Shown: positions 11,540 to 21,120, counted from the first letter of the stretch. The stretch is 64,000 nt of DNA from Magnetospirillum sp. XM-1 (GCF_001511835.1 NZ_LN997848.1:496001-560000), one strand, 5' to 3'. Numbers and translations are program-made. The notes: a model not told the origin generated them from the letters alone.

Positions 11540-12187
11540 TTACCTCGTCACGAAGGGCGGCACCCGGCCCACCAGGGCTTCCAGCATCACCAGTTCCTCG
11601 TCGGTGTGGTTGGTGACCATGAAGGGCTCGATGGCCGGCTGGCGGCCGGGGCCGAAGATGCGGCGCGGCGCGTCGTGGTGGCGGGTCCGCACTTCCTCCG
11701 CCTTGTCCGGGGCGGCGTCGGGGCTCAGCATCGCGTGGCCGTAGCAGACGCAGATGTCGGTGGCGGCCGGGCGGGCCTCCAGATAGGCGGCGGTGCCGCG
11801 GATGCCCACATTGGCGTGGGGGGTCTTCAGCGTGATGACCTTGGGGCCGAACACCGACAGCAACCGGCCGCTTTCCAGATCGATCCGGCGCCCTTCCGGG
11901 CCGTCGGAGACGGTCACCGCGCCGTCGGCGCGCAGCAGGAAGGCGTCGTCGCCGAGCGTGAACACCGCCTGGCTGCCCGGACCGGCGGCCACCGTGTCGC
12001 CGGCGGCGATGGCGCCGCCCGTCTGGGCGGGCTTGCCGTTGATCAGGACCGCGCCGTCGCTTCTGCGCAGGCTGCCGCCCTTGGGCGTCATGGCCGAGGC
12101 CGGACGCAAGGAACCGAAGGCCGCCAGGGCCGCCATGCCGGTCAGCAGGCGGCGGCGGCTTGGGCCGGATTTTCCGCAGGTACACAT
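11540..12187 (-). CDS. FecR-domain protein with twin-arginine signal
   Basis: About 215 aa. The N-terminus carries SRRRLLTG followed by a hydrophobic stretch ending ASA, a probable Tat signal peptide. The mature part contains a FecR-type beta-helical domain (GDTVAAGPGSQAVFTLGDDA, LESGRLLSVFG, TPHANVGIRGTAAYLE). Such proteins are usually periplasmic, but no sigma factor or TonB receptor is adjacent, so a classical iron-signalling role is not shown. The start at 12187 is chosen for the GGGGAG site 10 nt upstream; 12205 is an alternative. It has its own start right after the ahcY terminator. Confidence 0.75.
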   Translation of the reverse strand: MCTCGKSGPSRRRLLTGMAALAAFGSLRPASAMTPKGGSLRRSDGAVLINGKPAQTGGAIAAGDTVAAGPGSQAVFTLGDDAFLLRADGAVTVSDGPEGRRIDLESGRLLSVFGPKVITLKTPHANVGIRGTAAYLEARPAATDICVCYGHAMLSPDAAPDKAEEVRTRHHDAPRRIFGPGRQPAIEPFMVTNHTDEELVMLEALVGRVPPFVTR

Positions 12188-12203
12188 CGGACGGCATCTC
12201 CCC

Positions 12204-12238
12204 AAGAAAAAGCCCCCTCCCGTCGCCGGAAGGGGGCT
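12204..12238 (-). terminator. Intrinsic terminator of ahcY
   Basis: Minus strand: AAGCCCCCTTCC, a CGGCGAC loop region and GGGAGGGGGCTT followed by TTTCTT. It lies 25 nt after the ahcY stop and its T tract abuts the ribosome-binding site of the FecR-domain gene. Confidence 0.85.
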
Positions 12239-12262
12239 TCGTCGGTCTACGGAATTCGTAGC

Positions 12263-13663
<1,401 letters not shown>

Positions 13664-13734
13664 GGCGGTCCCTTGAGACATGGTTTTTCAGCTGCGGTCT
13701 GTGTAGCAGGCCTTAAGCCAAAACGCAACATGAT

Positions 13735-13750
13735 ATAAAGATATCTTTAT
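13735..13750. promoter_or_regulatory. Perfect 16-bp palindrome upstream of ahcY
   Basis: ATAAAGATATCTTTAT is fully self-complementary and stands out from the GC-rich surroundings. It lies about 72 nt before the ahcY start and overlaps the last codons of the small gene at 13747. It is the kind of dyad bound by ArsR-family regulators of the SAM/SAH cycle (SahR/SamR types are known for such genes); that assignment is inference. Confidence 0.6.
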
Positions 13751-14043
13751 GTGGGCATGGGGGTTGAGGCGGCCGCCAGCCCCTTCAAATCTTCCAGTTG
13801 GGCAATCTGGTCGTCCGTGATCCGTTCGCCGACCCGAAGGGCGACCAATCCATCCAGACCGATGGGATGGGACACGAAGCACAGCGACTCCGATTGCCAG
13901 CGGAGCTTCAGCCCATGGGAATCGGCCAAGCCTTCGATGGCCTTGCGGGTCCACCATTGCTTCGTCTCACGGAGCACTTCGGCCTGGAAGCGGCGTTCGA
14001 TCTCGCGGGCCCAGACGTCATCGAATCGCTGGCGCTCAGTCAT
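13747..14043 (-). CDS. Small protein paired with the zeta-like kinase (possible antitoxin)
   Basis: A 98-aa soluble protein (MTERQRFDDVWAREIERRFQ) with a charged helical N-terminal half and the motifs TKQWWTRKAIEGL and VGERITDDQIAQLEDL. No family recognised. Its start lies 8 nt inside the 3' end of the kinase gene, so the two are translationally coupled. The long open frame upstream of 14043 is overlap with the kinase gene. By position it is a candidate antitoxin or accessory to the kinase; this is inference. Confidence 0.7.
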   Translation of the reverse strand: MTERQRFDDVWAREIERRFQAEVLRETKQWWTRKAIEGLADSHGLKLRWQSESLCFVSHPIGLDGLVALRVGERITDDQIAQLEDLKGLAAASTPMPT

Positions 14044-14629
14044 CGGACTCTCCCTCCATATCCCAAGGAAAGCGGGCCGGCTCCACCGGGCCGGGTGTTC
14101 CCCAATGATCAAGCAATAGATGGGGAACGGCGCCACTGTTGTCGAAGACCAGGCATCGATCAACCCCATGCATATAATGCGGGAGCAATCCGCACGATCG
14201 GACAAAGCGCCGTCGAATGTCCTTCTCGGGGATATGGTGGCCTCCCGAGGCGACGCGGTGAGCAACTCGGGCAACCGCCATGTCGGCGTTCCTCAGTCCC
14301 ACGTAGAGAAGCCCGACCCGCCAGAAATTGTTCCCGAATGCCCCTCCGGCCTGGATCTGTTGGGCAATGCGGAGATAGCGGCGGCTTGAAAGGGTCGTTT
14401 CCACGGCAAACGACCGCTTGGCGGCGATGGAGAAATCGACGGCGTCGATCAGCATCCTGGCCGCCATCACGTGTGGCGCGGGGAAGCCTCCCAGTTCCTT
14501 GGCAATCTCATCGGCGTTGAGAAAAACAGCCGTTTCCAACGCTTCGCCCAGAATCGCCTTGGCCAGGGTGGTCTTGCCGGCTCCATTGGGGCCGCCGATA
14601 ATCCACATCCAGGGGCGTTCAGCCGGCAT
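14036..14629 (-). CDS. Zeta-toxin-like P-loop kinase
   Basis: A 197-aa P-loop protein starting MPAERPWMWIIGGPNGAGKT. The Walker A (GPNGAGKTT, residues 13-21), FLNADEIAKEL and FAVETTLSSRRYL segments are the arrangement of the zeta-toxin / UDP-GlcNAc-kinase-like family, in which the Asp/Glu after the P-loop acts in catalysis. Zeta toxins phosphorylate UDP-sugars and block wall synthesis; other members have housekeeping roles, so toxicity is not shown. It begins 3 nt after the cupin stop would be reached in the opposite order (cupin follows at 14633 upstream) and overlaps the 98-aa gene downstream. Confidence 0.75.
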   Translation of the reverse strand: MPAERPWMWIIGGPNGAGKTTLAKAILGEALETAVFLNADEIAKELGGFPAPHVMAARMLIDAVDFSIAAKRSFAVETTLSSRRYLRIAQQIQAGGAFGNNFWRVGLLYVGLRNADMAVARVAHRVASGGHHIPEKDIRRRFVRSCGLLPHYMHGVDRCLVFDNSGAVPHLLLDHWGTPGPVEPARFPWDMEGESDD

Positions 14630-14632
14630 GAG

Positions 14633-15049
14633 CTACTTCACCAGGCTGACATTGGCCGTCCCCTCGGCACCCATGAAGACGCAGAGGATGCGTACCGGCC
14701 GGTCGGTGAGGTTGATCCCCTTGTGGGGCACGGCCATGGTCTCCACCAGGGCTTGGCCCTGGGTGAAGGTGCGCTTGCCGTGGGGGCCGTAATCCACCAC
14801 CACCTCGCCCTCCAGGATATAGGCGTACATGGGGGCGGGATGGAGGTGCAGCGCCGCCTCGGAATGCGGCCCCAGGGTGACGATGGTCGAGGTCACCTTG
14901 GCCGGGCCGCTGTCGGGATAGCGGATGGGCTCGCCCATCACCGTGGTGGCGGTGGACAGCAATTCCACGGACGGGTAGGCGTTCTGGGCGATCGCCGCGT
15001 GACCGGCCCCCAGCAGCAGGGCCAGGAATGTGACGAACAGGACGCGCAT
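14633..15049 (-). CDS. Secreted cupin-domain protein
   Basis: A 138-aa protein with a Sec signal peptide (MRVLFVTFLALLLGAGHAAIAQ) and a single cupin barrel: LGPHSEAALHLHPAPMYAYILEGEV gives the metal-binding His residues of motif 1 and VPHKGINLTDRPVRILCVF is motif 2. Small periplasmic cupins of this sort have unknown substrates. It lies between the PTS enzyme I gene (20 nt upstream) and the zeta-like kinase gene (3 nt downstream), all on the minus strand. Confidence 0.8.
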   Translation of the reverse strand: MRVLFVTFLALLLGAGHAAIAQNAYPSVELLSTATTVMGEPIRYPDSGPAKVTSTIVTLGPHSEAALHLHPAPMYAYILEGEVVVDYGPHGKRTFTQGQALVETMAVPHKGINLTDRPVRILCVFMGAEGTANVSLVK

Positions 15050-15069
15050 GGCGGTTTCCCCTTTATGCT

Positions 15070-16878
15070 TCAGCGGCTCTCGAATTCGTCGAGCAACTGG
15101 CCGATCTTGCCGGAATCGGTCTGCTCCATGATGGTGCGGGCCAGTCCCTCGGCGGCGGCCAGCGACATGGAGCGGATGCGGTTCTTGACCACCGGCAGGT
15201 TCGACGTGGTCATGGACAGCTCGCGCAGGCCAAGCCCCAGCAGCAGCGGCGCGTAGCGGGGGTCGCCGGCCATCTCGCCGCAGACGCTGACCGGGATGCT
15301 GGCCCGCTGGGCGGCCTGGGCGGTGAACTGGATCAGGCGCAGCACCGCCGGGTGCAGCGGGTTGTAGAGATGGGCCACCGCCTCGTCGGCGCGGTCGATG
15401 GCCAGGGTGTACTGCACCAGATCGTTGGTGCCGATGGCGAAGAAATCGGCGTGCCAGGCGATGGCGTCGGCCGACAGCGCCGCGCCGGGGATCTCGATCA
15501 TGGCGCCCAGCGGCGGCAGCGGGTCGGGCAGCGCGACCTTGGCCTTGCGCAGGCGGCGCACCACCCGGTTCATCACCTCGCGGGTGGCGCGCAGTTCGCC
15601 CACCGTGGCGATCATGGGGATCAGGATGCGCACGGGCCCGTGGACCGAGGCGCGCAGGATGGCGGCCAGCTGGGCCTCCAGCAGGTCCTGGCGGGCAAGC
15701 CCCAAGCGGATGGCCCGCAGACCCAGCGAGGGATTGGGGCCGATGGTGCAGCCCAGGGCGGGGGCCAGCTTGTCGCCGCCGGCGTCGAAGGTGCGCACCG
15801 TGACGCTGCGCCCGCCCATGCGCTCGATGACGTCTTTCAGGATGCGGTACTGTTCGTCCTCGCTGGGCACGTCGTCGCGGTTCATGAACAGGAACTCGCT
15901 GCGCAGCAGGCCGATGCCCTCGGCCCCCGAATCCAGCACGGACGCCACTTCGTTGGGCAGCTCCATGTTGGCCTGCAGGCCGATGCGCCCGCCGTCGCGG
16001 GTGACCGCCGGCACGTCCTTGAGCCGGGCCAGCACCCGGCGCGCTTTGAGGAAGGCGGCGCGCTCGCGGCGGTAATGGGCCAGGGTTTCGGGCAGGGGAT
16101 TGATCACCACCAGGCCGTTGGCGCCGTCGACGATGACCGTCTCGCCCCCCTTGGCGCCGGTCAGCAGGTCGGCGATGCCCAGCACTGCGGGCAGGCCCAG
16201 CGAGCGGGCCATGATGGCGGTGTGGCTTTCGCTGCCGCCGACCGCGGCGGCCAGGCCGGCCACCAAAGCGGGGTCGAGCAGGGCGGTGTCGGCCGGGGTC
16301 ATCTCCTCGGCGACGATCACCGCGTTTCGGGGCAGGGCGGTGAAGGGGCGATAGACGGTGTTGGTGAGCGCGCGCAGCAGGCGCCGCCCGATATCCTTGA
16401 TGTCGGCGACGCGGGCGGCGAGGTAGGGATCCTCCATGGCCTCGAAGCCGCGGACGATCTCGTTGATCTCCTGCTGGACGGCGGCCTCGGCGTTGATGCG
16501 CTCGGAGCGGATGCGGCTTTCCACGCCCCTGAGCAGGCGCGAGCCGTGCAGCATCTGGCGGTAGGCGTCCAGCAGGTAGCCCAGTTCCTCGCCCGCAGCA
16601 CCCCCTAAGCGCCCGGCCTTGTCCTGCAGCTGCTCCACCTGATGGCCGGCATTGGCGGCGGCCTCGGTGAAGCGGAGGCATTCGGCGTCCAGCCGGTTGG
16701 CGGTGATGCGCCGCTCGGGCACGGCGATGGTGCCGGAATCGTGCAGGTAAAGGGTGCCGATAGCGATGCCGCGCGAAACGCCCAGGCCATCGCGCACGAT
16801 CTCGCCGCCGGACGCGCAACTCGGGCGGGTCCCCGCCCTGTTCCGTCCGTCCGCCGTGCCCCCCCTGCGCGTCGTCAT
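15070..16878 (-). CDS. ptsI: PTS phosphoenolpyruvate-protein phosphotransferase (enzyme I)
   Basis: About 602 aa. Enzyme I takes phosphate from PEP and passes it to HPr. The N-terminal HPr-binding/helical domain is followed by the swivelling domain with the phospho-His in GGSESHTAIMARSLG, and the PEP-binding barrel with GIGLLRSEFLFMNRDD, IGTNDLVQYTLAIDR and the active-site Cys in VSVCGEMAGD. It has no GAF domain, so it is not the PtsP form. Start choice is uncertain: no clear ribosome site precedes 16878, and codons further in are possible. It follows ptsH by 10 nt. Confidence 0.93.
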   Translation of the reverse strand: MTTRRGGTADGRNRAGTRPSCASGGEIVRDGLGVSRGIAIGTLYLHDSGTIAVPERRITANRLDAECLRFTEAAANAGHQVEQLQDKAGRLGGAAGEELGYLLDAYRQMLHGSRLLRGVESRIRSERINAEAAVQQEINEIVRGFEAMEDPYLAARVADIKDIGRRLLRALTNTVYRPFTALPRNAVIVAEEMTPADTALLDPALVAGLAAAVGGSESHTAIMARSLGLPAVLGIADLLTGAKGGETVIVDGANGLVVINPLPETLAHYRRERAAFLKARRVLARLKDVPAVTRDGGRIGLQANMELPNEVASVLDSGAEGIGLLRSEFLFMNRDDVPSEDEQYRILKDVIERMGGRSVTVRTFDAGGDKLAPALGCTIGPNPSLGLRAIRLGLARQDLLEAQLAAILRASVHGPVRILIPMIATVGELRATREVMNRVVRRLRKAKVALPDPLPPLGAMIEIPGAALSADAIAWHADFFAIGTNDLVQYTLAIDRADEAVAHLYNPLHPAVLRLIQFTAQAAQRASIPVSVCGEMAGDPRYAPLLLGLGLRELSMTTSNLPVVKNRIRSMSLAAAEGLARTIMEQTDSGKIGQLLDEFESR

Positions 16879-16888
16879 GGAATTGGCG

Positions 16889-17182
16889 TCAGTCTTCGTC
16901 GAACTTGCGGTCGACCAGGTCGAACAGGGCCTCCATGGCCTCGGAGGCCTGGGCTCCGCTCACCTTCAGCTCGATGGAGCAGCCAGGCGCGGCGGCCAGC
17001 ATCATCAGGCCCATGATCGACAGCCCCGACACCTCGGTGCCGCGATGGCCGACGGTGACCTGGGCGTCGAAGGTGGCGGCCAGCTTGACGAACTTGGCGG
17101 CGGCGCGCGCGTGCAGGCCGCGCTGGTTGGTGATGGCGGCGGTGCGGACCAGTTCGCCGCCGGTATGGGTCACGTCCGACAT
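16889..17182 (-). CDS. ptsH: HPr family phosphocarrier protein
   Basis: A 97-aa phosphocarrier. NQRGLHARAAAKFVKL carries the His phosphorylated by enzyme I and VSGLSIMGLMMLAAAPG carries the Ser expected to be phosphorylated by HPr kinase. The start shares one base with the EIIA stop (TAATG). With HPr kinase encoded in the same cluster, both phosphorylation routes are likely active. Confidence 0.94.
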   Translation of the reverse strand: MSDVTHTGGELVRTAAITNQRGLHARAAAKFVKLAATFDAQVTVGHRGTEVSGLSIMGLMMLAAAPGCSIELKVSGAQASEAMEALFDLVDRKFDED

Positions 17183-17589
17183 TACTTGCGATCCTGGGTC
17201 AGCAGCTTGGAAGCGACGTTGATGTACTTGCGTCCGGCCTCCTGGGCGCTGGCGACGGCGTCGGCCAGGGGCTCGGAATGGCGCACGCTGGCCAGCTTGA
17301 TCAGCATGGGCAGGTTGACGCCGGCGATCACCTCGACCTTGGCCTTGTCCATGATGGAGATGGCCAGGTTGGACGGCGTGCCGCCGAACATGTCCGTCAG
17401 CACGACCACGCCGGAGCCGTCGTCGCAGCGGGCCACGCTGGACAGAATGTCGTTGCGGCGCTGCTCCATGTCGTCGTCGGGGCCGATGCATACCGCCGCG
17501 ACGTTGGGCTGCGGCCCGACCACGTGCTCGAGCGCGGCGACGAGTTCGTCGGCGAGCCGGCCGTGGGTGACGAGTACCAGTCCGATCAT
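17182..17589 (-). CDS. PTS mannose-type EIIA domain protein
   Basis: A 135-aa EIIA-Man fold protein: MIGLVLVTHGRLADELVAAL carries the phospho-acceptor His at residue 9 and VLTDMFGGTPSNLAISIM is the second conserved block. No EIIB, EIIC or EIID genes are nearby, so it probably acts as the terminal phosphate acceptor of a regulatory chain, as in other alphaproteobacteria. The start at 17589 is chosen because the extra residues upstream are not conserved. Confidence 0.92.
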   Translation of the reverse strand: MIGLVLVTHGRLADELVAALEHVVGPQPNVAAVCIGPDDDMEQRRNDILSSVARCDDGSGVVVLTDMFGGTPSNLAISIMDKAKVEVIAGVNLPMLIKLASVRHSEPLADAVASAQEAGRKYINVASKLLTQDRK

Positions 17590-17659
17590 CTCAATCCCCC
17601 TTGGGCGGGTGACAAGCCGGTTCCACCGGCCCCGATCCCGCGAGTCTTGCACAGTGACA

Positions 17660-18577
17660 TCATGAACCCCCTTCGTCGAGTTCGCGATGGCGAAGCTCGA
17701 CCTGCTCGCCGCGGCGCTTCATCCATTCGGCGAGGCGCTCGGCGGTGGCGACGGAACGGTGGCGGCCGCCGGTGCAGCCGATGGCGATGGTGAGGTAGCT
17801 CTTGCCCTCGGCCGCGAAGCGCGGCAGCAGCGGCTCTAAGAGGCGGGTGAGCGAGTCCAGGAACGGGCCGAAGGCCGGGTCGGCGGCCACGTAATCGGCC
17901 ACCGCCGCATCGCGGCCGGTGAGGGCTTTTAGCTCGGGCACGTAATGGGGGTTGGCCAGGAAGCGGGCGTCGAATACCAGGTCGGCCTCGCGCGGCAGGC
18001 CGTTGCGGTAGGCGAAGGAGGTGACGAACACCACCAGCCCGCCGGCGCTTTCCAGCCCGAAATGCCCGGCCAGCGCCCGCTTGAACTCGGCGGGCGGCTG
18101 GTTGGTGGTGTCGATCATCACGTCGGCGCGCGACCTGAGAGGCGAGACCAGGGCGCGCTCGTGGCGGATGCCGTCCAGGAGCGGCCGGTCCACCGCCATG
18201 GGATGGCGGCGCCGCGTCTCGGTGAAGCGGCGGCACAGTACGTCGTCCTCGCAGTCGAGGAACAGCAGCCGCACGTCCAGCCCGCTTTCGCCGATCAGGC
18301 GGTCCAGCGCCGCCAGCACCGGCTCGACCCCGAAATCGCGGGTGCGGATGTCGACGCCCAGCGCCAGCGGACGCGCCATGCCCTCGCCCGGGCGCACCAG
18401 ACTGGCGGCCAGCGAAAGCGGCAGGTTGTCCACCGCCTCCCAGCCCATGTCCTCCAGCGCCTTCAACGCCATGGTCTTGCCCGCCCCGGACATGCCGGTG
18501 ACGATCACCACGCGGCTGTCGCCGGTCTTCGGGCTGGCCGGAATCCTATCCGTCGGGCTGGAGTGCAGGTCGCTCAT
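17660..18577 (-). CDS. rapZ: RNase adapter protein RapZ (P-loop nucleotide-binding)
   Basis: A 305-aa cytosolic protein with Walker A GMSGAGKTMALKAL (about residues 28-41), the LGVDIRTRD block and the C-terminal GCTGGRHRSVATAERLAEW typical of RapZ/YvcJ. In E. coli RapZ guides RNase E to the sRNA GlmZ and senses GlcN6P; in alphaproteobacteria its role is less clear. It overlaps the hprK stop by one base and lies 70 nt upstream of the EIIA gene, an order conserved in this class. Confidence 0.93.
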   Translation of the reverse strand: MSDLHSSPTDRIPASPKTGDSRVVIVTGMSGAGKTMALKALEDMGWEAVDNLPLSLAASLVRPGEGMARPLALGVDIRTRDFGVEPVLAALDRLIGESGLDVRLLFLDCEDDVLCRRFTETRRRHPMAVDRPLLDGIRHERALVSPLRSRADVMIDTTNQPPAEFKRALAGHFGLESAGGLVVFVTSFAYRNGLPREADLVFDARFLANPHYVPELKALTGRDAAVADYVAADPAFGPFLDSLTRLLEPLLPRFAAEGKSYLTIAIGCTGGRHRSVATAERLAEWMKRRGEQVELRHRELDEGGS

Positions 18578-19008
18578 CACGGCGGCATTATATCTCGCGT
18601 CGAGGCGCGCATCGCAAGGCGAACCTTTGCCGCCGCCGACGCCTCGAAGGGGGCCAGACGCAGGTGGCGGACAGGCAATCCCAGCAATTCCAAGGTGTTC
18701 GCCTCGGGCAGTCGCTCCACCCCGGATGACGAGACGAGGTCGATCACCAGTTCCAGCGGCGCCCGCTCCAGATAGGGCAGGCGGACCAGCCCCAGGCCGC
18801 GCACTTCGATCATGCCGGCGATGGTGGCGGGCGGGCTGGCGACCAGCCCGTCGCCATCGCGCTCCAGCCGGGTCTGGTCGTCGGCCACCAGCAAGGCGCC
18901 ACCGTCGATCAGCCGCAAGGCCAGATCCGACTTGCCGCCGCCCGAGGGGCCGCGCAGCAGGATTCCGCGGCCCGATATGGCCACGCAGGTGCCGTGAACG
19001 AGAATCAT
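18577..19008 (-). CDS. hprK: HPr kinase/phosphorylase, short alphaproteobacterial form
   Basis: A 143-aa protein holding only the C-terminal catalytic domain of HPrK: P-loop GPSGGGKSDLALRL (residues 20-33), LLVADDQTRLE and IEVRGLGLVRLPYL. The N-terminal domain of Firmicutes HprK is absent, as usual for alphaproteobacteria. It phosphorylates the regulatory Ser of HPr. First gene of the hprK-rapZ-EIIA-ptsH-ptsI cluster; no sensor kinase genes were seen upstream, where a dispersed repeat and slt lie. Confidence 0.9.
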   Translation of the reverse strand: MILVHGTCVAISGRGILLRGPSGGGKSDLALRLIDGGALLVADDQTRLERDGDGLVASPPATIAGMIEVRGLGLVRLPYLERAPLELVIDLVSSSGVERLPEANTLELLGLPVRHLRLAPFEASAAAKVRLAMRASTRDIMPP

Positions 19009-19081
19009 GGGAAAAGGGTGGCGACGCCACCTTCCGGTGTCAAGCCGGGGAGAATAGGGATCAGCGCGACGCTTGAAGCAT

Positions 19082-19173
19082 CGCCCTCAATCGCCGGGCG
19101 CGCGCCTCCGCGCGCTAGGCTCCCGCGCCATAAGGCGCGCGGCCCCTTGGGCCTAGCCAAGGCCCGAGTGTTC
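19082..19173 (-). repeat. Dispersed multi-hairpin element, copy 2
   Basis: Plus strand: CCCTCAATCGCCGGGCG, stem GCGCGC-GCCTCC-GCGCGC, GGCTCCC, stem GCGCC-ATAA-GGCGC, stem GGCCC-CTT-GGGCC, TAG, then a 10-bp perfect stem CCAAGGCCCG/CGGGCCTTGG that ends 11 nt before the slt stop codon complement. It lies between slt and hprK. Confidence 0.8.
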
Positions 19174-19183
19174 GGGCCTTGGA

Positions 19184-21013
19184 TCAGCGGCTTGCCTTGC
19201 GGGGCTTGGGCTGCACCGGGTCCTGGCCGGAATAGAGCGGCCATTCTCCCGACGCCACCGCCTCCAGGGTGTCCGATTGCTGGCCCAGCCGGCTCTGATA
19301 GATCCAGTAGCTGGTCATCACCCGCTGCACGAAGGAGCGGGTTTCCCTGGACGGCAGGCTTTCGGTCAGCAGCAGCGGATCGTCGTTGTGGCGGATATTG
19401 GCCAGCCAGCGGCCCAGATTGCCGGGACCGGCGTTGTAGGCGGCGGCCATCAGCAGCAGGTTGCCGTTGACCGGCTGCTCGTCCAGCAGCTTGGCGACGT
19501 AGCGCTGGCCCAGGCCCAGATTGTGCTCGGGATCGTGCAGGCGGTCCTTGGCCCCCCGGCCGCCGACGGCGGCGGCGGTGGCGGGCATCAGCTGCATCAG
19601 TCCGGCGGCGCCGGCGCCCGAGCGGGCGTTGGGGTTGAAGGAGGATTCCTGGCGGACCAGGGCGAAGACCAGGGCCTTGTCCACCTGCCAGCCGCCCTTG
19701 GGCGTCCAGTCGGGGACCGGGAAGGCGGCGGCGTCGTGCACCCGGCCGTTCTCGCGCGGCAGCGAGCCGCCCAGGCGTACCGCCAAGGCGGGCATCTGGC
19801 CGGCATAGGCCAGGACCAGCATGGACTGGCGCACGCCCTTGCCGGCATTGGGGTAAAGCTTGCGCAGCTCTTCCTCGGCCGCAGCGCGGTCGCCCAGCTG
19901 CAGCAGGCCCAGCGCGCGGCGCGCGCCGGGAATGCGCATCAAGAGGTCGGAATCGCCCTCGGTGAAGGGCGGGACCTCCCACGAGAACTGGTTGTCGTGG
20001 CCCAGCCCGGCGCGGGCCAGCAGGCCGTAATAGGAGCGCTGCGAGGTGGCGGCCAGCTCCAGCCAGTGGTTGACCGCCTCGGGACGCCTTGTCACCAGAT
20101 TGGCCCGCGCCGCCCAGTAGGCGCCGGCGGCCGACAGCCATTCCTGGCCATCGGCAAACTTTGCCACTTCCTCGAAATGGCGGCGCGCCAGGTCGGGCTT
20201 GCCCTGGCGCCACTGCGCCAATCCGGCGATCCAGTGGGCGGCGGGCAGGCTTTCGCCCGAGCGTTCGGCCGACAGGCCGGCCAGGGTGGCGGCGGGTTCG
20301 TCGCGGCCGCCGGCGAAATGGTCGGCGGCGACCATCAGGCGCATGCGGTCGAAATCCAGGGCGGACATGGCCTGGGCCTCGTTCGAGGCCAGCATGGCCT
20401 CGACGCGGGCCGGCTCCTCGTCGCGCAACGCCTGACGCAGCTTGGCCTTGAAGGTCTTGACCTTGGCCGGCGACGATTCCACGTCGTAGGCCACCTCTTC
20501 CCAGGTGGCGCCGTCGGCCTCGAACTCGATGCCGGTGCCCTTGAGGCCGCCCTTGGCCGGGTTGCGCAGCGCGCCGACGCCCTTGCCCCCCTTGACGCCC
20601 TTGGCCAGCCTGTGGATCGCCTCGGCCTGGGGCAGGTCGGCGTATTCGGACAGCCAGGCGCGGATTTCCTGGAACTTGGGCTTGGCGCCGGGCGCCAGCA
20701 GGCGGGCGGCCAGCACATGGCCCTTCAGCAATTCGTCGCCGATCTTGCCCAGTTCGCGGTCGGCGGCGGCCAGCTGGCCCGAGGCCTGCAGCGCCATCAC
20801 CCGGCGATAATGCTCGGCGTCGGCGGCGGACAGCGGCTTGGGCAAGGGGGCGACGCGGGCTTCACGATTGGAGCCGGGCAGGATGGCGGCCGTCTGGGCG
20901 CCATCGGCGGCGGCGATTCGCACCTTCTCCGTCTTGGCGGTTTCGCCCGCCAGGGCCGGGGAGGTGGCTGCCATGATCGCCAGCATCACTGCCGGGAGGA
21001 GCCTGTCGCGCAA
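19184..21013 (-). CDS. slt: Soluble lytic murein transglycosylase (Slt70-like)
   Basis: About 609 aa, periplasmic. The signal peptide ends MLAIMAATSPALAGE; a long alpha-helical superhelical region (about 60-440) leads to the SLT catalytic domain with ALVRQESSFNPNARSGAGA (catalytic Glu) and GLMQLMPATA, then NLGLGQRYVAKLL and AYNAGPGNLGRWL. It cleaves peptidoglycan to anhydro-muropeptides. I choose the TTG at 21013 because AGGAG lies 7 nt upstream and the product begins MRDRLLPAVMLAIMAATSPA; the frame remains open further upstream to 21106. Confidence 0.93.
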   Translation of the reverse strand: MRDRLLPAVMLAIMAATSPALAGETAKTEKVRIAAADGAQTAAILPGSNREARVAPLPKPLSAADAEHYRRVMALQASGQLAAADRELGKIGDELLKGHVLAARLLAPGAKPKFQEIRAWLSEYADLPQAEAIHRLAKGVKGGKGVGALRNPAKGGLKGTGIEFEADGATWEEVAYDVESSPAKVKTFKAKLRQALRDEEPARVEAMLASNEAQAMSALDFDRMRLMVAADHFAGGRDEPAATLAGLSAERSGESLPAAHWIAGLAQWRQGKPDLARRHFEEVAKFADGQEWLSAAGAYWAARANLVTRRPEAVNHWLELAATSQRSYYGLLARAGLGHDNQFSWEVPPFTEGDSDLLMRIPGARRALGLLQLGDRAAAEEELRKLYPNAGKGVRQSMLVLAYAGQMPALAVRLGGSLPRENGRVHDAAAFPVPDWTPKGGWQVDKALVFALVRQESSFNPNARSGAGAAGLMQLMPATAAAVGGRGAKDRLHDPEHNLGLGQRYVAKLLDEQPVNGNLLLMAAAYNAGPGNLGRWLANIRHNDDPLLLTESLPSRETRSFVQRVMTSYWIYQSRLGQQSDTLEAVASGEWPLYSGQDPVQPKPRKASR

Positions 21014-21036
21014 GGCTGTTCTCCTCTGATACGCGG

Positions 21037-21086
21037 GTGGTCCGATTCGCCCGTCGCCCGCGGATCGCGCGCCGGGATCGGACCAC
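21037..21086. repeat. Long inverted repeat in the slt leader
   Basis: GTGGTCCGAT (21037-21046) and ATCGGACCAC (21077-21086) are perfect 10-bp arms around 30 nt. It lies between the slt promoter and its start codon, so it would form a stable hairpin in the slt leader RNA, or act as a dyad operator. Confidence 0.55.
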
Positions 21087-21120
21087 GGGGTTATCGACAA
21101 AACCAATCGTGGTCAGCGGT

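Noticed and set aside
13664..13734. SAH or SAM riboswitch upstream of ahcY
   Set aside because: The leader is only about 70 nt and I see no conserved riboswitch core; a palindromic operator explains the region better.
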